A stretch of DNA of 64,000 bases from Ophiobolus disseminans (taxonomy: Eukaryota; Ascomycota; Dothideomycetes; Pleosporales; Phaeosphaeriaceae). The stretch covers positions 682,001-746,000 of the forward strand of contig MU006237.1 of assembly GCA_010093685.1 (NCBI GenBank). Reading direction: 5' to 3'. The translations under genes and the position numbers were made by a program. The notes under the pieces were generated by a model that was given only the letters and a program-made list of their open reading frames with translations, searched no databases and had not been told where the DNA came from. Below, in pieces: positions 44,391 to 53,640 of the stretch. Positions within the stretch are counted from its first letter, which is position 1. The number at the start of each line of letters is the position of its first letter.

Positions 44391-45738
44391 CTAAATATAC
44401 GACACTTTAACACCCATACCCACCGTCCTGCGCACTTTATCCCACGCATTCCTCAAGATTCGCATTATTCTCTCGCGTAAGTCGCGCCGCCCGATGGCCA
44501 GGACAAAAGCCAGTAGAAACAAAAAGGTTCGGAACAGGGCCATGGGATTCGCAGTCATTTGGTGTGCCGTATTCGAAATCAAACTTTGCACCGAGGCAAA
44601 CATGGTCGAGGCGCGGTTGTAAAACCCGGGGGGCGGAGACGTAGGCTTCTTGGCGGGTGGTTGCCGAGATGTGCGTGCCGATTGAGAGGGCGGTGCTTGC
44701 GGCGGTTTGCGGAAGCGTTCATCTGAGCTTCGGGGTTGACGGCGGTTTTCTTCCTCGCGTTTGCGACGTTCGTCTTCGGCACGTGATTGTTCGAGGCGTT
44801 GTGCTTCAGTCTCCTTGCGGCGTTCTTCCATCTGCTCCTGTTGTTGCTGGCGGAGCTTCTCCTCGCGGGCTTCGGCATCCTCTTTCTCTTCTTTCAAGGA
44901 GTGAAGAGCTAGTAGGAAAGCTTCCTTTCGCTCGTCATCCAGGACCTCGGACATGGTGATGAACTCCCGTGCGTAATCCCATTCCTCGTTCCTTGGCAGG
45001 ACATGAAGGGTGTACAGCTCGAGCAGCTTGATGCGCTTCTCGAGGTCGCGGGGCGTGTCGGTGCCGTTGTGGTTGCTACGCTGGCTATGTCGACGTTGCA
45101 GATACGAGGTCGAGGACATGTGGGAGGAGATGTCGAAGGTTGGGTTGGCGGTGGCTGAGAGGTACGTCTCGAGCTTTTGCTGGTTCAGCCTCTGGGACGG
45201 CGAGTGCGTGAGGAGAAGTGTTGCTCTGTAGACATTAGTGATATCCCCTTACTCTCCAACGATGCTCTCACAGATTGACTACGACATCGGCATCTACGTC
45301 CCCCTCGACCCCGGCATATCCGTCCCTGACCACCTCATCCCAGACGCTGCCATCACGGCACTTGGACACCAGCTGCTTCCACCTCGCACTGCCAAACGCA
45401 TGCTTTCCTTCTTCCGCACCAAGCTCCACCACAGCATTCAAGAAGGTAAGGTAGAAGCTCCAGACCTTTACCCGCGTGCCTCGGGACGCGGTTGCGACCG
45501 GGGCATAGCCGACGAGCTCTCCATCATGGCCACTGCCATTGGCGTCCTCCTGAGGCGCTGGGGTGATGATAGGCTCAATAGTCGAGAGGGCTTCCGGGAG
45601 GCGACGCGTCAGGAACAGCTGTGCAGCCTGTCGGTATGCTTTGGCGATCTGGGACGACTGCTGCCGCGACGCCGACAGCGACGAGATGGACGACGAGAGG
45701 TAGCGCGACCCGTTCATGTCGTCATACGGTGCGGCCAT
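44391..45738 (-). CDS. PEX26: Peroxisomal membrane peroxin, Pex26 family
   Basis: Reverse strand, exons 45738-45272 and 45225-44391, giving 433 aa. Pex26 (functional counterpart of yeast Pex15) anchors the Pex1/Pex6 AAA complex on peroxisomes, so receptors such as Pex5 can be recycled. The N-terminal helical region includes SQIAKAYRQAAQLFLTRRLP and RVKVWSFYLTFLNAVVELGA, a recognisable fungal Pex26 block. The intron joins DVVVNL to ATLLLTHSPS. A Gln/Glu/Arg-rich coiled coil (about 285-340) and a Pro-rich linker follow. One membrane segment (about 385-400, MALFRTFLFLLAFVLAIG) near the C-terminus gives the tail-anchored topology expected. The intron is 46 nt with a CTAAT branch. Assignment rests on layout and motif memory rather than alignment. 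Confidence 0.82.
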
Positions 45739-46198
45739 GTTAGTAACTCCTAGTGGTGACCCTATGCGACTGCCCTGAAGCCCGTTGCGCGGTGGTAGAC
45801 GGACGAGGAGTCGGCGTGTGATGCATTCCTCTCCGCCCTGGCAACATCTCGCGAACCTCGGCTGCCAGCTCACGCGCCTTGGCACCCCGACCTCATTTCC
45901 GCGACAATATGCTTTCCTTCGCAAGCTTGTGAAAGTGCGCGTCGAGGCGACTGTGCGTTTGTCAAACGCGCCGTTTCACTGCTCTGAGTCAATCAGCTTG
46001 AAGACGCTTGCATTGACGGCTTGATCTTAGACTGACCTCATCACTCACCCGCAGACAGCTGAAATTTCACCCTCATATTCCACATCCCCACGCGTCAACA
46101 CCCTGCTTGACGACTACCGTGCTAGTGCACCGCCCTTTGGACCAGATTGGATCGTGACTCCCCTCGGTGAAATACACTCCCGGCAACAACCAGCCAAA
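45739..46198. promoter_or_regulatory. Divergent promoter region, PEX26 / PARN-like gene
   Basis: 460 bp between divergent start codons with no other supported feature. Confidence 0.45.
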
Positions 46199-48174
46199 AT
46201 GGAGGTCGACGCCGCCTCGTTTCCACATCACCTGCTCGGCCTGTTCATCAACATATCCGAGGCTGACTTCGTGTCCTTTGACCTGGAGCTATCGGGCATA
46301 CCTTCGCGACTCCCAAATAGGCAGCCACGTGCAGGTGGTGGGAGGTTCACGCTCGAGGAGCGGTATGCTGAGACCAAGGAAGCCGCAAACCGCTACCAGA
46401 TCCTTCAGGTAGGTATCACGTGCGCCAGGTTCGACTACATCGCAAATAAGTATGTCCTGCGGCCGTACAACATCAACATCAGCCCTCTCTTGGACGAGCG
46501 TATGGACTTTGAGCGAGAGATCAGCCTACAGAGTGGAGCCATCACCTTTCTGTTGGGCTGTGGTTTTGATATGGCGAAACCATTCACCCACGGCGTCCAG
46601 TATCTGTCCCGGCAAGAAGCGGCGGCTGCGAAGCAGGCCACCTGGGACAGACTCGACAACAAGAATCCGCCCGCGGATATGCTGTTGAAGAAGGGCGACG
46701 TCGAGTCTCTCGACTTCATGCGTCGCGTAAGGGAGGCCATCACAACATGGAAGACCACTACCTCAGAGTCACTTGCAATAACTACCCATACAGGCCTCAA
46801 AGACAGGCCCGCAGTACCGGTGATTACTAGGTTCGAGAAGCGACTCGTCCACCAACTTGTGCGCGCCGAATTCCCAGACCTCGTCTCGATAGGCCGAGCC
46901 GAATGTATTCGTATTGTCGACCACGACCCAGTTCGCGAGGCTGACAACAATCGCCGTATCAAGAACCGCGTGAAAGAGCAAATCGCCCGGCAAACAGGGT
47001 TTCGATGGATTTTCGAAGCTCTGACCAGTGGAGACGTCGATAGCGCCGAGTCTCTGTATGCAGCTCGCAGTGGTAGCGTGATGGGTGCTGATGCTCATGA
47101 TGTGCGCGATCGGTACGACAGAGCTATAGAAAGGCTGAAGTCTCGGCAACCAGTTCTTGTCGGGCACAACATGTTCACCGATATCGTCTATCTATACCGC
47201 ACTTTTGTCGGCGAATTACCTGTAAGTTGGCTGTATATAGTTTTGCGGACTTTCACAACTATGAACAGGGCAGTGTCTCGTATTGCTCAGCTACGCCATT
47301 ACATCTATTTAACCTAAACGAATTTCAAGAGTCCACATGCTGACAGACCGACCAGGACACCTTGCAAGGCTTCAACGAGGCCATTCATGACCTGTTCCCC
47401 AAAATCGTCGACACCAAGTACCTCGCAACACATGCGGAAGGAGATCTCAATGCCTCGCCCACCCTGCAGGAGATTGCGGAAGGTTTGGGCGACCAGCCAC
47501 TTCCCGTCATCGTCACCCATCCAGATCACGGCAAGTACCAAGAGACTGAAGCTTTCCATGAAGCTGGCTACGACAGCCTTCTGACCGCCACCATCATGAT
47601 CCGACTGGCGGCAAAGCTGGGAGCCCAGCGCGAGAAAGAACGGCCACCATCCAAGCCAAAACCACCCAAACCTTTGAATGGTGAGGCAGATGACTTTGTA
47701 CGCGACGGTCGAGAGAAAGTGGAGAAGCCAGTACCTCTACCCCCAGTTGAGGACCTTGATGGTGAGAACAAGGCTACAGGCAGACAAAAGCGGCGTCAAA
47801 ACAGGAAGAAGGGCAAGCAGTCGAAGGAGGCTGGAGCACGCCAGGCCAACACCAAGAACATCTATGATACTTTGCGAGAAATGCGCATCGACCCCGAGGA
47901 TGAAGTCGAGTCCACTCCCGAAGATGAAGATACCATCAACTTCGAGGATGCGGAGGTTTTGGCAACGTGGGAGGAGAAACCGGTCGACGAGGCAGGATCA
48001 TGGGAGAACGAGATGTTTGTGCAGGATAAGACGGGATGGGTGCCGATCGAGCAGTCTGAGCGCCATGCCATGGAGCTCATTCCCAAGTTTGACTCCGAGT
48101 TCTGGAACGAGTTTGGCAACACGTTGCGCGTGTTTGGCACGCAGGAGGCTGTGCACAAGATTGCGGATTGGTAG
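46199..48174 (+). CDS. CAF1/PARN-family 3'-5' poly(A) ribonuclease
   Basis: Exons 46199-47221 and 47356-48174, giving 613 aa. It is a DEDD-type exonuclease that shortens poly(A) tails or trims small RNAs. The first two acidic ligands are in VSFDLELSG (D28, E30). GHNMFTDIVYLYRTF supplies the next Asp, and FHEAGYDSLLTA the His/Asp pair (DEDDh). An insert between the first and second motif (RFEKRLVHQLVRAEFPDL) matches the R3H-region position of PARN. The C-terminal 150 residues are Lys/Glu-rich and end in a conserved-looking segment (NEFGNTLRVFGTQEAVHKI). The start at 46199 follows a CAAAATGG context. The single intron is 134 nt, longer than most here, and in phase. Confidence 0.88.
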
Positions 48175-48421
48175 AAGCTGAAAATCTTCGCGGCGTCTGA
48201 CAAAAGCTAGATGAAAGGGTCGTGAGAATATTCAGACAGTTGACGAAGTCTTCACCTTTCTTTACTCCCGCTCTCATTGTTTCTCATTCTTCACTTCCTT
48301 CTGCTTTCCCCATCCAATTCAAGCGCATCGCCTCTAACCAATTGCCTTCGTCAACACACCCAACACCGCCTCAACAGCTCATTCTACCCACCCCTCAACC
48401 GCACACACTTCAACAAGCAAG
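48175..48421. other. Short intergenic region
   Basis: 247 bp between the PARN-like gene and the first clustered F-box gene. CT- and CA-rich, as expected for a promoter and leader. Confidence 0.35.
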
Positions 48422-49107
48422 ATGTCTCCCCCCAACCCCTCCCCCCAAAGATCCGCCTCACCCACCCCGAAGCCACCGCCTTCGTCCTTAATCACAAAAA
48501 CACCATCCCCAACAGCGTTCTTGCACGACACTGCCCGCTCGACAACGGGCATCTCGCTAGGAAATTCATTCACCCAACCAGACCGCGGTATAGCAGGTTG
48601 TTCCGATTACCGCTTGAACTCCAGCAGCTTGTTGTGCTGGAGATGAATATGTCTAGTTTGCTTGCGTTTAGACGGGTGGGGTGTAGGGCTATGAGGCTTG
48701 TTGAGGGTGTGAGTAAGTGGAGGAAGGTATGTAAATCCTAATTCACAATATGTAGGGGAAAGATAAATGTGCTAGCTTCGATCTAGATCCGTCTCCACGC
48801 TTCAAACACGATCCGCATGCTCATCGCCCTTCGTCTAGCGCACAACGTTACGCTCTCATCGCTTTTCGCCGCTCTATGCACGCCGCAATGCTCGAAGTGC
48901 GGCGTTCCTGCACCGCTCGTCTTCATACCAGACTTGAAGCGGTACTGTGTAGACTGTAGTCCGCAGGATACCTCGTCGCTGCGCAAGGAGTTGGAGTTCA
49001 CATGGGTGATACGTGTAATAAGTACGGAAGTGGCCAGCAGGATCGGTGGGTATATTGGTTCTAGAGTGCGTATGAGGGTGGGGATGATGATATTCGGTCC
49101 GAAGTGA
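48422..49107 (+). pseudogene. Clustered F-box gene 1, one-base frameshift in a C run
   Basis: The ATG at 48422 opens a Pro/Ser-rich frame, but the F-box lies in another frame that has no ATG. One extra C in the six-C run 48441-48446 would join the start to that frame. It then reads IRLTHPEATAF, ARHCPLDNGH, and an F-box (RLPLELQQLVVLEM, FRRVGCRAM). An intron 48727-48786 (GTATGT..ATCTAG) follows WRK, and exon 2 carries CSKCG and YCVDC, a four-Cys putative zinc site, up to a stop at 49107. The same layout recurs in the three following genes. The lesion is either real or a homopolymer sequencing error; a non-ATG start or missed upstream exon is also possible. Confidence 0.6.
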
Positions 49108-49514
49108 GGGAGGGGTGGAGGTGTATGGAGGTTGGTGTGCTGGATAGGAGGGGCATGGGGAAGGTTTAGAGGGTAGGGCTTGGTGATGGGTGTTCGTTTA
49201 CAAATCTGACCTTGGAACATTTGAAGGGTGTTGGCAGAGATCACATGACTGTTTGCTCATATCTGTATACTAAGGTACGTCTCGAGAGCGATGAAGATGA
49301 TGTATTTAAAACAAGGACGTTAGACTCATGACACAAGAACACTATCGGTCGCTTTCGTACTACCTCGTGCCACGGAAATTTGTGTCGAGCAGCTCAATTG
49401 GGCTTAGCGTATCACTAGTGCTGTTTGCTACATCTACATGTCTTCGACTTCGTGCACTCAATCCAAACATTAACCTTCGACCTCATCTGCTCGCAGTTCA
49501 CCCATCAGATCGCC
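49108..49514. other. Intergenic within the F-box cluster
   Basis: About 400 bp. A forward ATG frame from 49328 (141 codons) overlaps the next F-box gene in another frame and has no domain, so it is not called. Confidence 0.35.
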
Positions 49515-50407
49515 ATGGTGAAACGAAAAAGGCCTGTGGCATAACCGAAACGGCCTGTAACGGATCCAAAACCTCGGCCTGTGGCAACTATCTGCCTCAC
49601 GAGAGCAGAAATCTCCAGCTTCAGGACGTACATCCCCACCAATACCCTTGCACGCCACTGCTCACTCGATGGCCACGCCGCCGGTCAAGTTATAAGCGGC
49701 AACAACCTCGGGCCTACACCCGATCTTGGGACCATCTCGATCTTGCCTATTGAGCTCCAACTAGGCATCTTGAATATGCTCGATGTCAAGAGTCTACTGG
49801 TCGTTCGAAGAGTAAATCAAAGGGCGATGAACACGGTCAGCAGTATGATTGAGTGGAAAAAGGTACGTTGTAGCTCAATATCCTGTCTTGCTTCTCAAAG
49901 TGATATTTCTCTCGCCTGAAACATGCTAAGCAAGCGCCATAGATCATGGCACCTGCCCCCAACGCTCTCCGCATAGCCATCGGCCTCCGCATCCACCACA
50001 CTTTCACCCTCAAGAACCTTCTCGACGCCATCTCGAGATCGTGCTGCTACAACTGCGGTTCCGAAACGTCAGCTCTTGATATGACAAACCTTCAGCGTGT
50101 ATGCGTATCCACATCATTGAGTACGGAAGGTACTCACAGTCACCCGGTCAGAACAAGAAGTCGCCAGTCCTCTCTGGAGTATGTAAAAGCTATCCTCGCA
50201 GAAGTTGACTATAAGACCACACACCAATTGCCTGTCTGCATTGCGCTCATGAGGCGTGTCGATGCACTTCTTGACTTCGTACTGAAAGGTATGAACGAGG
50301 AGTTTGGCAGGGGAGATATAGTGAGGTTGAATCTGGATGGGAGAGTCATCGACGTGGAGGTACCGCCAATGGACCCCAGGACAAGAGGAATTTGGTCCGA
50401 TCTTTGA
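49515..50407 (+). pseudogene. Clustered F-box gene 2, early in-frame stop
   Basis: The ATG at 49515 reads nine codons (MVKRKRPVA) and meets TAA at 49542-49544. The same frame then continues with similar RPV-type words (PKRPVTDPKPRPVA) into the conserved body: LTRAEISSF, ARHCSLDGH, F-box PIELQLGILNMLDVKSLL and VRRVNQRAM. The intron is 49863-49942 (GTACGT..CATAG) directly after EWKK. Exon 2 starts IMAPAPNALRIAIGL and has CCYNCG and RVCV, followed by a region without known motif, stopping at 50407. No other in-frame ATG precedes the F-box. The gene may use an upstream exon, a GTG start at 49581, or be broken. Confidence 0.55.
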
Positions 50408-50938
50408 AAGTACCGCACTTGATCTGGGTGCTGAAAGGTGTGATTCGATAGCCTATCTTACATGCCAAATCTTGTATGTTGACGTGGACAAAGAAGAGGA
50501 GTATCGCAACGCTGGGTAGCTTGATCATGACTTGTGGATAGCTTCTTCTCCTCCCCTTCCTTGCTTGTTCGCAACCTGTTCTATCTTTTGCTCTTGACCC
50601 CGCATAATTCAACTCGACTTGACCGGCAAACGACGTGTTATGCTTCCGAGGTCCCCTGGAGGTGTCGGGAAACACCGAAGAAATCGAGGACTGCATCGAA
50701 GAACCATCCCCAGAGTAAACTCATCTCAAATTGCTATATATAGTTTCATGGTAAACGATTCAAAATCAGATGGCAGTCTTGACAAGAACCACACAGTGCT
50801 GTCATACATTCATTTATGTGTCATCTTGGCAGCATCCTCTAGCGTGACGCCAAAGCTGAAAGAGGCAAGGTGTCCCGAAGTCAGCTTTCGTCTCAGCTTT
50901 CGTGAGAATACCACACTGTTGAACCCATCATCGACATT
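50408..50938. other. Intergenic within the F-box cluster
   Basis: 531 bp with no supported feature. It contains a run of short alternating words near 50700-50750 (TATATATAG), possibly a TATA region for gene 3. Confidence 0.3.
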
Positions 50939-51977
50939 ATGGCAAAATTTCCACTCAACTTCGAAGATCTACTTGACTTCACTCTCCAATCGCTGGGGAA
51001 ACAGTGCATTTCTGGAGCCGATGGACCAACATCAATTCGTCAGCCTTCCCCGCCCAAAGTAGTGAATGGGTTCAATCTCGGCCTACTTGATACTTTGCCC
51101 CAAGAAATCCAGCTCGAAGTCTTGAGACTGCTCGATCTCAAGAGTTTGCTGATATTCCGCCGCGTCAATGAGCATGCACATGCTGTTGTGCATAACATGA
51201 CTGAGTGGAGAAAGGTAAGACTCGCAGACGAGGCTGAACATACAAGTCTGGTGCTGATGCGCAGTACGGGTGGCTGCGAATGCCTTCAACACGATCACTA
51301 TGGCACAGATTATTCGGACGCACGATACATTCACCATTGTGGACCTCGTCCGCAAGCTGGAACAACGTGTCTGCGTTGATTGCGGAAAGTCATGCATGTT
51401 CATGGACATGTTCCGACTGGAACGAGTGTGCCTCGGCGTCAACGGACCCTGCGAAAGTGAAGCCGGGCCAGAGTATCTAAGCCGTGTCCAACAAGCTTTT
51501 CACGATGTCGACTTCTCTGACAGCCTCCTGGAGAAAATCCCATCATTTTACGTCGCGCCACGCTCATACAGCATATCAAGACATATAAGAGGCTTTGTGG
51601 AGACCAAGACCATGGTCGTAGAGACACGTGAGATGATGTGCAATTCCGAAACGGTCTATGCCGCAGTTGTAGAGCAAGATTACATCGAGAACCCGGAAGC
51701 CTTTCCTCGGCCCTTTCCATCGATGTTGATCGACACCGCCATCCATCCTTGGCAACGTATTTTGCGACGGTCTTTGAGCTGCGTGGTCGCGCCTTGGCTC
51801 ACAAAGGGCTCTATGGAGAGCGAGTGGGCGACATTCTGTGCCGCCTGTCAGACTCAAGAGGACGACGCGTTTGAGATTGGGTACAGGAAGAATAGAGGAT
51901 CTGATTGGTGTGATGCAGGTATTGGAGAGCTGCGATCAAGAGTCGAGCACGACCAGCACATTAGGTCACACGAGTGA
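50939..51977 (+). CDS. Clustered F-box gene 3
   Basis: Exon 1 is 50939-51214. It encodes an F-box (LPQEIQLEVLRLLDLKSLL, FRRVNEHAH) ending in TEWRK at a GTAAGA donor, as in its neighbours. The acceptor matching the family (GCGCAG, 51264) throws exon 2 out of frame. The next AG at 51308 (GCACAG) restores frame at IIRTHDTFTIVDL but skips about 14 codons (VAANAFNTITMAQ) that resemble sequence kept in genes 2 and 4. With exon 2 as 51309-51977 the protein is 314 aa and has CVDCGKSC and RVC in the Cys motif. So this member is either intact with a shifted acceptor or carries a one-base lesion. Its substrate is unknown. Confidence 0.62.
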
Positions 51978-52140
51978 GCAGATGGAGCACATCTAAGGAG
52001 TGATAGGGGTGAAAGGTGACTTCGTTGCCTTCCGTGAGTCATTACTTAGAGTTGCCTGAGGGGGGCTTATACCTACAAACAATCGGCGATATCTCATTAA
52101 CCCGTGCGACTATTTAGGTCAAGTTTATCTCCGTCAAGTT

Positions 52141-52995
52141 ATGCTTGCTCACTGCCAACAGCTACTCATACATCAATTCAACTTGGACGTACAAGATCAC
52201 AGCTCAACCCCGAGATACGAGATAAATCGGTCCCAACAGAAGACCCTCACCGAGTTACGCAAACAAATCAGCGATACATCAATTTTGGAAGTCAAATGTC
52301 CACTCGACCACGGCAGGCACGATGCCAACCCCGAATTGGGCGCGACCCTAGGCACTCTTTGCGCCCTTCCAGTCGAGCTCCAACAAACTGTCCTTTCTTT
52401 CCTCGACATCAATTCCCTGCTTGTCTTCCGTCGCGTCAGCAGATCTGCGATGGGCCTCGTCAACGCATTGATCGACTACCACAAAGTGGTCACGACCGCG
52501 CCTGATGCTATTCGCATGGCGCTCGCGATACGTACTCACCACTACCATACGATCACGGAGCTGTTCGAGGCGCTGTGTGTTCGCGAGTGCGCAGACTGTG
52601 GCACACTTACCCACTACATTGACCTCGTTACGCTCCGTCGCGTCTGCTTGAGCCTCAATAGACATTGCAACCACACTCTTGCGCCTGTGGGAGTCACCGA
52701 TGGAGCTGCTTACTATGATCTCGTAGTGCCTATCTTGAAAGATCTGTATGGCAGTATGGAAGCTGCGGCGCTCACACTACCATTCTTCACGGCGATTCCC
52801 CGCCGATATATCGTTGCTCGCGCCTGGCATGGCTGCACCTCTTATGTTTCACAAGATGTGCAAGCCAATCGAACGTATCTGCATCCTGATCTTGTACCGC
52901 AGGTTAAGGACGCTGTGAAAGTTCAGTTGTTGGACTCTGTTCACTGGATGCATGGTGTAATGCGCAAAGCGATGGCTGTCACAATATCCCCATGA
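52141..52995 (+). CDS. Clustered F-box gene 4, intronless
   Basis: A single 284-aa frame: EVKCPLDHGR motif, F-box (LPVELQQTVLSFLDINSLL, FRRVSRSAM), then IDYHK running directly into VVTTAPDAIRMALAIR, where genes 1-3 have an intron. The Cys motif is CADCG..RRVCLSLNRHC. The frame ends at TGA 52993-52995. An ATG overlapping that stop (ATGA) opens a 43-residue frame to 53123 with HCGPRG, FFCGEHHEL and DRDCP, a possible Cys/His-rich tail displaced by one base. This is the most complete coding member of the cluster. It presumably binds Skp1 through the F-box. Confidence 0.75.
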   Translation: MLAHCQQLLIHQFNLDVQDHSSTPRYEINRSQQKTLTELRKQISDTSILEVKCPLDHGRHDANPELGATLGTLCALPVELQQTVLSFLDINSLLVFRRVSRSAMGLVNALIDYHKVVTTAPDAIRMALAIRTHHYHTITELFEALCVRECADCGTLTHYIDLVTLRRVCLSLNRHCNHTLAPVGVTDGAAYYDLVVPILKDLYGSMEAAALTLPFFTAIPRRYIVARAWHGCTSYVSQDVQANRTYLHPDLVPQVKDAVKVQLLDSVHWMHGVMRKAMAVTISP

Positions 52996-53123
52996 CTAGC
53001 CTCGAAGAGCATGCCAAACGTTTACTGAGTCCAATGTCCAGAATGCGCCACTGCGGACCACGCGGAACGCAATCGTTTTTCTGCGGCGAGCACCACGAAC
53101 TCGATCGGGATTGCCCGATATAG

Positions 53124-53640
53124 AGTTTGCGAGACCTGAACCGAGGAGGATTTGGTTGAGTACAGGCGTGATGTTCATGGTCTACTATCGTAGACCTGTG
53201 CTAGCTACGCTTTCGTGGAAGGAGCCTCGTTACGAGTAAGAGATTGAAGGCACAATTACACTCAAGAAACTACACTTGCTTAATAGATTTATTGAATTGT
53301 ATTTTGATTGCCTATGAGGAATGAGTGCCGCTGTGCATGTACACGGATTTCTTGTCAAAATTTCCTGCTCGTATCAAGACACATGTAATCTCGCGAAACT
53401 TGCAGTCCCCTTAAAATAAATGGAATTAAGGTGATAGAACTGCATATCTCTATGCATGATCCAGTGCTGTGGTGTGTTATTTGTGGAGACTATCGTGGCA
53501 CAACGTAGCGATACGATTCACGTTGTCGCGGCTTAAAGTGGACCAAGGAGACCCTCAGTGCACCCAGTCCAGCCAAACCCTTAATAAACCGCACACTGGC
53601 ACTCGCCCTTTTCTAGCCGACCTCGTCATAACTCGCATTA
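53124..53640. other. Intergenic, AT-rich, featureless
   Basis: About 500 bp downstream of the F-box cluster. No ORF or repeat is supported. It leads into the right repeat array. Confidence 0.3.

Noticed and set aside
49328..49753. 141-codon forward frame overlapping F-box gene 2
   Set aside because: It is in a different frame from the conserved F-box and shows no domain; the F-box frame has clear paralogues.
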